The notes under the pieces were generated by a model, which saw nothing but the letters and a program-made list of their open reading frames with translations, was not told the origin of the DNA and ran no database searches. The position numbers and the translations under genes were made by a program. Of a stretch of 64,000 bases of DNA, positions 28,101-36,840 are shown piece after piece (position 1 is the first letter of the stretch; every line of letters starts with the position of its first letter). Source of the DNA: Thermoplasmatota archaeon (GTDB lineage: Archaea > Thermoplasmatota > Thermoplasmata > UBA10834); NCBI GenBank assembly GCA_018818785.1, contig JAHIRF010000009.1, positions 186,001-250,000 on the forward strand, in the 5' to 3' direction.

Positions 28101-29667
28101 TTGCGGCGCTGGCAGCTTCGATGCTCAAGTTGGAGAGTCTCACGCTCTCTGGGATTGCCTCGTTGGCCATGGAGGACAACGCCCTCTGGAGCAACCCCTC
28201 AGCCTCCGTGATATCCGCGCCCATCTGCTTTCCCAGCTTGACCGTCTTGTCCGTCTTATCGATCGTGTCCAGGGTCCTGTCGTAAGCCGCTTTCCTGGCC
28301 TCGGTCAATCCTCGCTTGGCGAGTTCCAATGTCTTTTCGAAGTCTCTTGACTCGAATGATCTCTTTGTTTCGGCGAGGACCTCTTTGACCGACAAGATTT
28401 CCGAACCTATGTCCTCTGCGAATTTGATCTCCTTTGTCAGCTCGACCAATTCGTCTCTGGCGTTGGTGAATACCTCGAGAGCAGTGTCGATCTCCTTCTC
28501 ACTCTGCTGCGCGTATTTCATCGCATCCTCGAATTTGCGCTGTCTCAGGTTGTCCCTGGCCGTGTTGAGGAGCGTGAATGGCTTGCTCATGTCCACGCCG
28601 ATCTTTTTAGCGAGGACGAATCGGTCCTTGGCCTTGGCTATGACCTCGAGGACTGACTTGAACTGCATGTCCCGGACCTTTTCATTTGCCGAGGTCAAGG
28701 CGTTGAGCGCCTCGATGTACTTCTTGTCCTTCATCGCAATGTGAGCCTGATCGAGGATGTCCTGAGGGACTTCGACGTCTTCGCCCACACCCTTGAGCGT
28801 CTTGATGCCTTCCCTGACTTCTTTGATGATGTCCTGGAACTTGGCGCTTATAGCATTCTCGCCCTCGGACTCCGCCCTCTTGGCGTATGATAGTGAATCT
28901 TTGAACCGCAGCGATCCTAAGGCGGTTTTCGATTTCTCAATGTGGCTGGTGACCCTGGACATGTCCGCCTGCAGTTCCTCCCCAGCGGTGACCAGCTCCT
29001 CGCCTCTCGCTATCGTCGCGTTGATCTGTGCCCTGATGTTATCTCCAGCTCCCTCAAGTGCCTCGCGGACGTTCGTCAATCCCTGTTCGTAATCCTGCTT
29101 CTCGAGAGCGCTCTTCCCCTGGGCGAGAAGATCTTCGAACAGACTGACATCGTCGCCCATCTCTTTGGATTGGATTATGATCTCCTGTGCCTGTGAGAGT
29201 AACTCTGAGAAATGCTCATGTAGCGACCTTTCAGCGGCATCATATGCGCTCTTGGCGCTCTTCATCGCGTTTTCAAGGTCGTCCTTCATAACGAACTTCT
29301 TGCTCTCCTCGAGCATCTCCAAAGCGCCCTTCGCTTCGGCTACTGGTATCTGGCCAGCGGTGACAAGCGATTCTGCTGAATCTGCCACCTCACCTATCCG
29401 TTTAATAAAAGCGGTCTTGGACTCCTCAGTTGCCTTCTGTATGTATCCGAGTGCTGATTCGTATTCCTTGGAATCCATCGCGGCATTGTACTGTGCCAGT
29501 ACCTTGTTGGCTTCTGATAGATCTGTGTCGTTCTCCTGGCAGAGTTCTAAGAATGATTGGAGCTTCTCGAAATCCTTTTCAGCTCTCCCTCGATTTCGGG
29601 TCGCCTCCTTTGCTCGTTCCTCCAGTTGCTTTGCTAGCTGGAGGCTCTTGAGATAGTTACCTGCCAC
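25156..29667 (-). CDS. Giant helical-repeat (coiled-coil) protein with Ig-like domain and C-terminal zinc finger
   Basis: This 1503-residue protein is almost entirely helical to about residue 1340. A degenerate unit of about 80-90 residues recurs, in which a short 'G-hydrophobic-D' turn (YEIDMSESREMLGQAKDLM) is followed by an 'x-K-x-Y/F-D-x-A-L' helix (KKKEYDQALAVAKRCEDIV). Next comes a beta-sandwich of CARDB/NEW3 type (about 1344-1443, containing EVDITLKNIGNVLAKEVTMQ), and the last 45 residues form a RING-like zinc site (KCAHCQGRV, TCRCGSSLHLTC, CPVC). There is no signal peptide or membrane helix, so it is probably cytoplasmic or peripheral. The start is GTG 29667. Function is unknown; a scaffold role is inference. 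It parallels the TPR giant at 8625. Confidence 0.85.
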   Translation of the reverse strand: MAGNYLKSLQLAKQLEERAKEATRNRGRAEKDFEKLQSFLELCQENDTDLSEANKVLAQYNAAMDSKEYESALGYIQKATEESKTAFIKRIGEVADSAESLVTAGQIPVAEAKGALEMLEESKKFVMKDDLENAMKSAKSAYDAAERSLHEHFSELLSQAQEIIIQSKEMGDDVSLFEDLLAQGKSALEKQDYEQGLTNVREALEGAGDNIRAQINATIARGEELVTAGEELQADMSRVTSHIEKSKTALGSLRFKDSLSYAKRAESEGENAISAKFQDIIKEVREGIKTLKGVGEDVEVPQDILDQAHIAMKDKKYIEALNALTSANEKVRDMQFKSVLEVIAKAKDRFVLAKKIGVDMSKPFTLLNTARDNLRQRKFEDAMKYAQQSEKEIDTALEVFTNARDELVELTKEIKFAEDIGSEILSVKEVLAETKRSFESRDFEKTLELAKRGLTEARKAAYDRTLDTIDKTDKTVKLGKQMGADITEAEGLLQRALSSMANEAIPESVRLSNLSIEAASAAITRVLSDRLHNIDEFVKSFSDREAVADVVETISDSRLRLSEQSFERSYELLKEAQQRIETVGKDVCDRLIAVADEKMNKVRQFGGDPSDLEILITRAKGSIEKKVYEDASATTRGVISNADEMITRLLQAKFSGIKDFLEEAKSIGISVNEAKTAIKDARAKFEEKDYDGANSLISETRSSLEDKIRRYDGIKEKIRGAEDLVEEAQRSKADVTDQAKELGLAKRYFQDSDFDESERLLDSLTEEAEKKLAMYLAAKFILTSKESIELAQSYEIDMSESREMLGQAKDLMKKKEYDQALAVAKRCEDIVRQKTADGVSEMIKELQRLLTDAKNVGVDTKDPETLAEKAVVLWKTGDYAEALRCIDSATNDIDQIKNLSSKAAVEIKVARGNLKNAETLDMDVGQARELLDQAVEALTRHQYAIALELSKKSSESSTEVTRNTIWNTLEKFKDRVEKAANEGVSVGMAERCVADGIHAFNEDRFQDALKLAMNCEAEMEKAELQKEISTRAVEMARMKLLEAAEDGISAPEIEQLVNEAEMLLSEGKYVDALAKSIESGDEIHLIRENMDSSRIELSSVREQVDRLKKVGIDTGACERILTEAQGYLAAHDFRRCMGALTRCSEMALQLFEGSINNIMEENNDLIFKAKSMGLNVKSCEDLMEVARTSFSEKLWDFAFQQAISCRTTAEGLIEKKLANLVSDVRERLQPLRDSGASVRSIEELLDQAQQVTSENNTSEAFQLLMEADQRILGVEDSHKKFIDISIAAESAIEILKRIGASTGESARLLALADLERDKDYDSAIEFVAEALDSAKSTIESHSPDITGTIDSSGLQEDAEGEVDITLKNIGNVLAKEVTMQLSGQFEAVDAPRIGSLNPDTDILVRARIVPHASGELPIRVNITCKRHFDGSLLNFELDGKVSVFSAGPPYTVGHATQTTKCAHCQGRVKSGFEIVTCRCGSSLHLTCAKRTGQCPVCSQKFSF

Positions 29668-29815
29668 GATGAACCGGGCTCCTCGTACCTAGCATGGGCG
29701 GGGGGTTTGCTGGCACAGCCTATATGACATGTTACCATTTTATTTGACGGTCTTAAAGGTATCGCTGTCTCTATCAATAATGATACGTCCGTACGGATTT
29801 CTAAGACCAGCAAGC

Positions 29816-30439
29816 TTAAAGGCTCTGAGGTCGGAGTCTCTTGAGGGCGCTCTCACGCATGTCCTCGGCGGCTCTCAGGAGTGACGAGACCTCGGCCTCC
29901 CTCCGTGATCTGTACTCGCCGTCCTCGCATGATGCCAGGTTGATCCGGACATTGGCTGCCGCGCCTCTCAGACCGGCTTCCGCGAGCTCTATGGCGACCT
30001 CCACATCTGAGGACGCGCTCCTGATCCCTCTCTGGGCGACTATCTTCGATATCCTCAGGAGCTGGAGGCAGTTCCTAGCAGTTTCCATGGGTATGTCGGT
30101 GGCATTCCTGACGGCAGGATCGCGGGCCGCAAGGACTTCTTTCTCATCCGTCATCTCCCTCGTTCGTCTGAAGACGGCCGCCAGTTCAGAATATGCCTCT
30201 GAATCCTTGACAGAGAGATCCAAGAGCTTGTCTCTGAGGTGTTCCGCATTGGTCTTCTCCTCCAGCAGCGCTGGCCAGTGGTCCTCCAGCTTCCGACTCT
30301 TAAGACTGATCCCACAGACCATGACCAGCAGGGAGGCGCTCATGGATCCCGCCGCGGCGGATGCGGTGCCACCTCCTGGCGCCGGCCGATCCGAGGATAG
30401 GTCGTTGCAGAACGCCCTCAGCTCTTCCAGAGTATTCAA
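29816..30439 (-). CDS. Formimidoyltetrahydrofolate cyclodeaminase
   Basis: This 207-residue helical protein of the FTCD cyclodeaminase family releases ammonia from formimino-tetrahydrofolate to give methenyl-tetrahydrofolate. The signature SDRPAPGGGTASAAAGSMSA is near the N-terminus. TTG 30439 overlaps the ftcD stop (TTGA) and has AGGAGG 9 bases upstream inside that gene, so the two are translationally coupled. In mammals both activities are one polypeptide; here they are separate genes. Together they take formiminoglutamate from histidine breakdown into the folate pool. A related methenyltetrahydrofolate cyclohydrolase activity (FchA) cannot be excluded. Confidence 0.9.
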   Translation of the reverse strand: MNTLEELRAFCNDLSSDRPAPGGGTASAAAGSMSASLLVMVCGISLKSRKLEDHWPALLEEKTNAEHLRDKLLDLSVKDSEAYSELAAVFRRTREMTDEKEVLAARDPAVRNATDIPMETARNCLQLLRISKIVAQRGIRSASSDVEVAIELAEAGLRGAAANVRINLASCEDGEYRSRREAEVSSLLRAAEDMRESALKRLRPQSL

Positions 30440-31335
30440 CCCCAGATCCTCCTTTCAAGAACCTGGTTGCTGGCGAAATTGCCCATCTTCAGGAACCTTG
30501 CGGCAAGGTCGCAGACGGCATCGAGCGGTATCAGGCCGATTATCTCACTCTCTTCCACCTCGACGCCATGCGCTTCCGCTTCCTTCTTGACTTCCATGAA
30601 CACCTTCGATATCGGGGTGACAGTATAGTCTGTGAGGTTCATGGATACCTGCACCATCTTCTTCTCCTTGAGCATGAATCCGAGTGCCTTGACATGGGGT
30701 ATGCCCCCGCTGCTGGCCCTGATCTTCTTCGCGATGGCCTTCGCGACTTCTATGTCCTCCGTCTTGAGGTTCACATTGAACGCTATGAGGGGCATGCGCG
30801 CCCCTACTGCCGTCGCACCTGCCGTCGGATGCACCTTTCTGGGGCCGTAATCTGGATACCTTGAATCGTCCGTGAGTATGGCCTCCTTCAAGCCCTCGAA
30901 CTGTCCTCTCCGGACATTCTCCAGGTTGGTTCTCTCAGGGCGTTTGGCCGCGGCCTCGTACATGTATACCGGTATCTGCAGGTCCTTGCCGATGCGCGCG
31001 CCCACAATGTTCGCCACCTCAACGCAGTCCGCGATAGTGGCTCCTGAGATCGGGACGAACGGAAGCACATCCAATGCACCCATCCTCGGGTGCTCTCCCT
31101 TGTGCTTGGTGAGGTCTATATGCTCGGATGCGGCCCTAGCCGCCCTGAATGAGCTCTCCTGGACACTCTCCTTGTTGCCCGTGAATGTGACTACGCTCCT
31201 ATTGTGGTCAGCGTCCATCTCCACATCGAGAACCTTGGTCCCTGGAACAGAACGGATCGAATGGACTATGTTGTCAATGACTCTCTTCCTGCGTCCTTCG
31301 CTGAAGTTAGGAACGCATTCTATGATGGATGCCAT
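30436..31335 (-). CDS. ftcD: Glutamate formiminotransferase
   Basis: This 299-residue protein transfers the formimino group of N-formimino-glutamate to tetrahydrofolate, yielding glutamate. The opening IIECVPNFSEGRRK and the segment DADHNRSVVTFTG are hallmarks of the family. ATG 31335 gives the standard N-terminus; a TATA box (minus strand, 31371-31380) about 40 bases upstream implies a very short leader, and GTG 31353 is the alternative. It lies first in the ftcD-cyclodeaminase pair and acts downstream of hutH in histidine catabolism. Confidence 0.93.
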   Translation of the reverse strand: MASIIECVPNFSEGRRKRVIDNIVHSIRSVPGTKVLDVEMDADHNRSVVTFTGNKESVQESSFRAARAASEHIDLTKHKGEHPRMGALDVLPFVPISGATIADCVEVANIVGARIGKDLQIPVYMYEAAAKRPERTNLENVRRGQFEGLKEAILTDDSRYPDYGPRKVHPTAGATAVGARMPLIAFNVNLKTEDIEVAKAIAKKIRASSGGIPHVKALGFMLKEKKMVQVSMNLTDYTVTPISKVFMEVKKEAEAHGVEVEESEIIGLIPLDAVCDLAARFLKMGNFASNQVLERRIWG

Positions 31336-31370
31336 GTCAATCGGACCGTTCACGTGAATTGACTAGGTAG

Positions 31371-31380
31371 CTTTTATAAT
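31371..31380 (-). promoter_or_regulatory. TATA box of the ftcD operon
   Basis: ATTATAAAAG on the minus strand is about 22-30 bases upstream of a predicted transcript start near 31349, leaving roughly 14 bases of leader before ATG 31335. It separates ftcD from cgi121, indicating a new transcription unit. Confidence 0.5.
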
Positions 31381-31406
31381 ACACCATCGTTCGTTTCAGA
31401 CGGCTT

Positions 31407-31910
31407 TCACTTTTTCAGAATGTCCACTGCAGCGACCTTCTCGAGTATGATCTCCGATGGGTTCCTGCTGCCTATGGTTGCCTGCTCCCGCTCGGAGACC
31501 CCATACTTGGCGAGCCTTTCTGATGAGACGTCCTCCGCGAGAGGTTCCATTGGTTCCCAGCCCTTTTCGGATATGATCTCTGGTCCTGATAGTTGCGCGA
31601 TCACGATTCTTGTCGTATCCTCAGTCACCGACATCTTGTCAATCGCACCGCTTAGCTGTCTCTGGCCAGAAGCATATAGCAATGTCTCCATGGCGAGCGA
31701 ATCCGCGGAGTTCCTTTTCTCATCGATAGCCTTCCGGGCATGATATGCAGCGCTACTCATGTGATCCTTTCCGAAGACCATGTCCGCATCTAAGACGAGT
31801 ACCTCAGCCCCTATCGATCTGGCCTTCTCGAGAATCATTCCCATATCCTCCTTGGCCCGTCCTAGCTCGGTCCTGGCGACCCAAACGGAGGTATCCATGG
31901 TCTTGCGCAT
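31407..31910 (-). CDS. cgi121: KEOPS complex subunit Cgi121
   Basis: This 167-residue Cgi121/TPRKB homologue is the KEOPS subunit that binds the tRNA 3' CCA end during N6-threonylcarbamoyladenosine (t6A37) synthesis. The family pattern is clear: EVLVLDADMVFGKDH followed by SSAAYHARKAI, then the SLAMETLLYASGQRQLSGAI helix. ATG 31910 has GAGGAGGGG a few bases upstream, whereas ATG 31928 would directly abut the hel308 stop with no site. It follows hel308 in the same operon. Confidence 0.9.
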   Translation of the reverse strand: MRKTMDTSVWVARTELGRAKEDMGMILEKARSIGAEVLVLDADMVFGKDHMSSAAYHARKAIDEKRNSADSLAMETLLYASGQRQLSGAIDKMSVTEDTTRIVIAQLSGPEIISEKGWEPMEPLAEDVSSERLAKYGVSEREQATIGSRNPSEIILEKVAAVDILKK

Positions 31911-31928
31911 AATTCCCCTCCTCATCAT

Positions 31929-34103
31929 CTATCTGAAATCCACGAGGGAGCGCTGTCCGTCCTCGGTCAGCGCGGGCATGGTGGGATCCGTCTGTCCCAG
32001 CTGATCCTTGATCGCCCTCGCGACAGCTTCCCCAATCGTCGGTATCTGCTTAAGCCTGTCGTAGCTCGTGTTCCTAATATCCTCGATCGATTTGATACCT
32101 CGTGCGTGGAGAGCGCGGGCGCGTACCCGCCCCAACCCTCTGAGATGGACGAGGTCCAGCAGTTCAGGGAGGATGCCGTACTTGATCCTCACGACGATCT
32201 CCTCGCATTGATTCCGCGCGTCCTTGTTGAACAGTTCTGATAATCTTCTCATGGAGTGAGCGAGCCATTCAGCCATCTCGACCTTGTTCCTTATGTCCCC
32301 GGGTCCGATCCCGAACTTGTCCGCTATCTCGTTCTCGTGGACCTCGGATGACCAGTCGAGGATGAGTTTCGCGGTCTTGAGCTCCGAGAGGAATCCCTCG
32401 TACAGAGAGAGGTCGGTGGGCGGATCGAATATCAGCTGGTCCTGGACCTCGTTTAGTAACTCCTCCGTCCATTCATAATCGGATTTCCTGAGATACAGTA
32501 GAGGCATGTCTGGAACAGAGCATATGGCGTGCAGGAGTCCGAAGGTTGGTCCCCCCTTGTACTTCTCCAATGCATCCCGCATTATTATCGCCGACTTCGG
32601 GTCTATATAGAGGTCGCTGACCCTCTTACCGAACTGGGTCGCTCTGAGGACCCCGTCCTCGTCCGCGACCATTCCCTCCTCCTTCAGGAACTCGAGGATT
32701 AGTTCGATGGTCTCGCTCAAGTACGGCGTATCCATCTGGTGTGAGAGGAATGTTCTGCCGAAGAACGACTCCAGCTCTTCGAGCGTCCTCACATCGCTGG
32801 TAGCGATGAGTGCGAGCAGATGGGACCGCATTGCGGGCTCGGTCCCGAGCTTCGAGAATATGCTCTCGCTCTCGCCCAGGAGGTAATTGTCCATGAGCAA
32901 GTATCGTTCTTCCTCGTCCCTTGCGATGAGGATGGCCTCACCATAAGGGTCGAACCTGGGCCGCCCGGCCCTTCCGCACATCTGTCTGACCTCGAGGACT
33001 GGGAGCGAGGCATATCCCACATTGGCATCGAACCTACGCAGGTCCCTCACAACGACGGTCCTTGCGGGCAGATTGATGCCTGCGGCGAGTGTCGGGGTGG
33101 CGACTATGCATCCTAGCAGACCTTCCCTGAATGCTGATTCGACGATCCGTCTCTGGGATGAAGTCAGCCCTGCATGATGGAACGAACATCCGTTACGTAT
33201 GCACCTTCCGAGCCTCGCTCCCATCGTGGTGGGCTCTTCTTGTTCCCCCACCATCCTCCTGGATATCTGCAATAGCCCGTCAGCGACCCGTGGTCTGAGT
33301 GCCTTGGTGAGCTTGCCCAGCTCCAGCGCGAGCGACTCGCATGACCTCCTGGTGTTGACGAACACCAGGCATTGTCCTCCGCCTTTGATCGCGTTCTTGA
33401 CTATCTCTCTGACAGGGGACTCATCCTTTTCGAGCTTCCTCTTGGAATTGTCCGTGAAGAAGATCTCACCGTCGACGTAGACTCCCTCTCTGAGAGGCAC
33501 AGGTCTCCAATCGCTGGTCACTAGCTTGGCATCGAGCCAATCTGAGAGTTCATCGGCGTTCTTTATGGTCGCGGATAGAGCAATCAGCTGGGCCCTTGAG
33601 TTGAATGTCCTGAACTTTGCGAGGATGACTTCCAATGTCGGCCCTCTCTCAGGGTCGTTCAGTAGATGTACCTCGTCTGCCACGACCACCGACAACTGGT
33701 CGATCCACTTCGTCCTGTGCCTGAGCAAGGAGTCAGCCTTCTCCGAGGTTGCGATCACTATGTCATACCTCTGGAGCTTGGGGTCGACCTCATCATAATC
33801 GCCGGTCGATTCAGCCACGGTTATTCCAAGGTCAGAGAACTTCGACAGGTCGTCGTACTTCTCGGAAGCGAGCGCCTTGAGCGGCACCACGTACAATGCC
33901 TTGCCTCCTTTCAGAACGGCCTGCAGTATGGCCAGGTACGCGACGAGGCTCTTCCCAGATGCAGTCGGCACGGCAAGTACTAGATTGTCTCCTCTGAGAG
34001 CCGGGACCATGGCCTCTTCTTGTGGCGGATACAGCTCTGTGATCCCCTGCTCTTGGAGTTTCTTTGTTATCCTCGGGTCCAAACCCAGCTCTTCTATCAT
34101 CAT
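31929..34103 (-). CDS. hel308: Hel308 (HelQ-like) superfamily 2 DNA helicase
   Basis: This 724-residue ATP-dependent 3'-to-5' DNA helicase acts at stalled replication forks. Visible are the Q-motif region YPPQEEAM, Walker A PTASGKS (about residues 46-52), DEVH box ADEVHLL, motif III SATIKN, motif VI QMCGRAGRP, the winged-helix and ratchet region, and a C-terminal helix-hairpin-helix RGLGRVRARALHARGI plus IPTIGEAVARAI. Length is standard. ATG 34103 is followed in frame by ATG 34100. A TATA box at 34151-34164 lies upstream. It is the first gene of an operon with cgi121. Confidence 0.95.
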   Translation of the reverse strand: MMIEELGLDPRITKKLQEQGITELYPPQEEAMVPALRGDNLVLAVPTASGKSLVAYLAILQAVLKGGKALYVVPLKALASEKYDDLSKFSDLGITVAESTGDYDEVDPKLQRYDIVIATSEKADSLLRHRTKWIDQLSVVVADEVHLLNDPERGPTLEVILAKFRTFNSRAQLIALSATIKNADELSDWLDAKLVTSDWRPVPLREGVYVDGEIFFTDNSKRKLEKDESPVREIVKNAIKGGGQCLVFVNTRRSCESLALELGKLTKALRPRVADGLLQISRRMVGEQEEPTTMGARLGRCIRNGCSFHHAGLTSSQRRIVESAFREGLLGCIVATPTLAAGINLPARTVVVRDLRRFDANVGYASLPVLEVRQMCGRAGRPRFDPYGEAILIARDEEERYLLMDNYLLGESESIFSKLGTEPAMRSHLLALIATSDVRTLEELESFFGRTFLSHQMDTPYLSETIELILEFLKEEGMVADEDGVLRATQFGKRVSDLYIDPKSAIIMRDALEKYKGGPTFGLLHAICSVPDMPLLYLRKSDYEWTEELLNEVQDQLIFDPPTDLSLYEGFLSELKTAKLILDWSSEVHENEIADKFGIGPGDIRNKVEMAEWLAHSMRRLSELFNKDARNQCEEIVVRIKYGILPELLDLVHLRGLGRVRARALHARGIKSIEDIRNTSYDRLKQIPTIGEAVARAIKDQLGQTDPTMPALTEDGQRSLVDFR

Positions 34104-34150
34104 TCTATGTTGCCTTCCAGGTCCCAGATCCGGACCCCCTTGATTCCAGG

Positions 34151-34164
34151 TTTTATATACTTAT
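34151..34164 (-). promoter_or_regulatory. TATA box of the hel308-cgi121 operon
   Basis: On the minus strand the sequence reads AGTATATAAAAC, a near-consensus archaeal TATA box about 50 bases upstream of ATG 34103, which predicts a 5' leader of about 25 bases. Confidence 0.55.
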
Positions 34165-34305
34165 GGCACGCCCTACAGTAAGTGCGTGCGGTCTTCAGCA
34201 CTGCTAATGGTTCCGATGTACTGGCTTGCGCAACAACCTCAGGACTCACGGCGCAACGCTTATTTAGCACCGACCTAATAGCTTCGACTGATACTGGTGC
34301 GGCCG

Positions 34306-36285
34306 ATGGCAGACCGAAATTCTAAGGGCTCAGACTTGGGCCTTCCTGACATTGAAGATTGGGTCAAATCTCAGACCTTCGAGACCACAGCCGATATAAA
34401 GATACCTCCGAAGCTCGTGGATCAGGTACTCGGACAAGAGGATGCGGTTAAGATAATCCGAAAGGCCGCTGAGCAGAAGCGGCATGTTATCCTGATCGGC
34501 GATCCCGGCACGGGCAAATCCATGCTCGCGCGTTCGATGGTCGATTTCCTTCCCAATGGGGAACTGCAGGACGTCATAGGGTATCACAACCCCGAAGACC
34601 CCAACGAACCGAAGATACGACTGGTGCCCGCTGGGAAGGGCAGAGAGATCGTCCAGGCACAGAAACTCGAGGCGGAACAGAAGAAGGCGCAGAAGAGTTC
34701 ATGGATATTCGGCTTGATGTTCATGTTCGTGGCGATGTCCGCGGTCATGTGGCTCTGGACCAAGGACGCGACGCTCCTGTTGATCGGTATAATCGGCGCT
34801 TTCCTGCTCTTCATGATATTCAGATACACTGGTCAGCGAAAGGAAATGCTGATGGTTCCTAAACTCCTGATATCTCATCGGCCAGATGAACCGCCGCCGT
34901 TCATAGATGCGACGGGTGCACATGCAGGTTCGCTGCTTGGAGACGTGAAACACGATCCGTTCCAGAGTGGCGGACTCGAGACCCCTGCGCACGAAAGACT
35001 TGAGCCGGGCGCCATCCACAAGGCGAGCAAAGGTGTCCTGTTCATTGACGAGATAAACCTGTTGAGGATAGAGAGCCAGCAGAGCCTTCTGACCGCCCTG
35101 CAAGAGGGCGAGTTCAGCATACTCGGACAGAGCGAGAGGAGCTCAGGCGCGATGGTCAAGAGCGAGCCTGCCCCTTGCGATTTCATTCTGGTGGCAGCAG
35201 GGAACCTCGACGCAGTGTCTGGAATGCATCCAGCTCTCCGGTCGAGGATACGAGGTTATGGTTATGAGGTTTTCATGCGCAGCACCATGTCCGATACTGA
35301 GGCGAACCGCGATAATCTTCTCAGGTTCGTTGCGCAGGAGGTCACCAAGGACAAGAAGATACCTCACTTCAGCAAAGGGGCCGTCGCGGAGATCATTCGC
35401 GAGGCGCAGAGGCGTGCAGGCAGAAGAGGCATGCTGACATTGAGGTTGAGGGAGCTAGGGGGTCTCGTCAGAGTTGCAGGTGACATCGCGACTGAGCGCG
35501 GAGACAGCGTAGTCGAGGCACTCCACGTGTCCGAAGCGAAGAACATCGCACGCTCCCTGGAGCAGCAGGTCACCGACAGGGCTGTCGAACGCAGAAAGGA
35601 CTACAAGACCTCTCTCACGGAGGGGTCGGTGATCGGAATAGTCAATGGATTGGCCGTATTGAACTCGGATTCCTCCTTGGCGGAGTATTCCGGCATCGTC
35701 ACTCCGATCGTGGCCGAGGTGACGCCCGCCCAGAACAGGGAGGGTGGCAAGATCATAGCGACAGGAAAGCTCGGCGAGATAGCCCGGGAATCGGTACAGA
35801 ACGTTTCCGCCCTCATCAAGAAGTACACTGGCGAGGACATCAGCAATCATGACATCCATGTCCAGTTCATAGGCACATATGACGGCATAGAGGGCGATAG
35901 CGCGTCGATAGCCGTGGCTACCGCAGTGATATCCGCGTTCGAGGAGATCGAGGTCGACCAGACTGTGGCCATGACCGGGAGCCTGAGCGTAAGAGGTCAG
36001 GTCCTTCCAGTCGGTGGGGTCACTGCGAAGATAGAGGCAGCTGCCGAGATGGGTCTGAAGAAGGTCCTGATACCTGAGCAGAACATGCGAGATGTGCTGC
36101 TCGAGGACAGATACATCGACAAGATCGAGGTCATCCCTGTACGCGTCCTGAACGATGTATTGGTTCATGCGTTGGTGGGCGCAAGGAAGGAAGGCTTGCT
36201 CAAGAAGCTAGCATTGCTGGTCGCAGGAAAACACGGCCCGAAAACCGCTAGCGTGGCCGCCTCCGATCGGCCAGTAGTCAATTGA
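34306..36285 (+). CDS. lonB: Archaeal LonB membrane-anchored ATP-dependent protease
   Basis: This 659-residue LonB is the main membrane-bound AAA+ protease of euryarchaea. The N-terminal AAA+ module has Walker A GDPGTGKS (about residues 66-73), split by an insertion carrying two adjacent transmembrane helices ([20 protein letters not shown] and [15 protein letters not shown]). Walker B is [11 protein letters not shown]. The C-terminal S16 protease domain holds the catalytic Ser in [10 protein letters not shown] and Lys in [15 protein letters not shown] element (CTTATTTAG, 34259-34267) suggests a short-leader transcript; GTG 34297 is an in-frame alternative. The NMN adenylyltransferase gene follows 15 bases later. 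Confidence 0.96.
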   Translation: MADRNSKGSDLGLPDIEDWVKSQTFETTADIKIPPKLVDQVLGQEDAVKIIRKAAEQKRHVILIGDPGTGKSMLARSMVDFLPNGELQDVIGYHNPEDPNEPKIRLVPAGKGREIVQAQKLEAEQKKAQKSSWIFGLMFMFVAMSAVMWLWTKDATLLLIGIIGAFLLFMIFRYTGQRKEMLMVPKLLISHRPDEPPPFIDATGAHAGSLLGDVKHDPFQSGGLETPAHERLEPGAIHKASKGVLFIDEINLLRIESQQSLLTALQEGEFSILGQSERSSGAMVKSEPAPCDFILVAAGNLDAVSGMHPALRSRIRGYGYEVFMRSTMSDTEANRDNLLRFVAQEVTKDKKIPHFSKGAVAEIIREAQRRAGRRGMLTLRLRELGGLVRVAGDIATERGDSVVEALHVSEAKNIARSLEQQVTDRAVERRKDYKTSLTEGSVIGIVNGLAVLNSDSSLAEYSGIVTPIVAEVTPAQNREGGKIIATGKLGEIARESVQNVSALIKKYTGEDISNHDIHVQFIGTYDGIEGDSASIAVATAVISAFEEIEVDQTVAMTGSLSVRGQVLPVGGVTAKIEAAAEMGLKKVLIPEQNMRDVLLEDRYIDKIEVIPVRVLNDVLVHALVGARKEGLLKKLALLVAGKHGPKTASVAASDRPVVN

Positions 36286-36300
36286 TGGGGGTTCTTTATT

Positions 36301-36840
36301 GTGCGGGGGCTTGTGATCGGGCGATTTCAGCCGTTTCACAAGGGCCATCAGGCAGCGATTCGCGAAGCGTTGACCAAGTGTGACGACCTCATTGTCGTGA
36401 TTGGCAGCGCGGAATTGTCACACACATCCGAGAATCCGTTCACGGCGGGAGAAAGATATCAGATGCTCCTATCCTCTTTCACCGAGGACGAACGTCCCCG
36501 AATCCATATCATACCTGTTCGGGATGTGAATAGGTATGCAGCATGGGTCAACCATGTGGAATCATATGTTCCTCCGTTCGACTTCGTGTTCTCCAACAGT
36601 GAACTCACAAGGTCTCTGTTCTCGGCGGCGGGGTATGAGTCGAGAAAGACCAAGAGTTACAACTCGAAGCACTATTCTGGGACGGAGATACGCCGGAGGA
36701 TCGCCGCAGGTGAGAAATGGAACCATCTGGTCCCATCGACCGTGGCCCAGATGATCGAGGGACTCGACGGTCACCAGAGGTTGCTGGATGCCGGAATGTG
36801 CACGCGTAAGAGGCCCCGGGACGGTAGGAATGCTCGCTGA
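36301..36840 (+). CDS. nadM: Nicotinamide-nucleotide adenylyltransferase
   Basis: This 179-residue archaeal NMN adenylyltransferase makes NAD+ from NMN and ATP. The nucleotidyltransferase motif GRFQPFHKGH (residues 7-16, with the HxGH core) and the C-terminal YSGTEIRRRI (ISGTxxR type) are intact. GTG 36301 is preceded by a GATGGGGG stretch. Its last 11 bases overlap the start of pncC, which recycles nicotinamide nucleotides, so this is a small NAD-metabolism unit placed behind lonB. Confidence 0.93.
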   Translation: MRGLVIGRFQPFHKGHQAAIREALTKCDDLIVVIGSAELSHTSENPFTAGERYQMLLSSFTEDERPRIHIIPVRDVNRYAAWVNHVESYVPPFDFVFSNSELTRSLFSAAGYESRKTKSYNSKHYSGTEIRRRIAAGEKWNHLVPSTVAQMIEGLDGHQRLLDAGMCTRKRPRDGRNAR

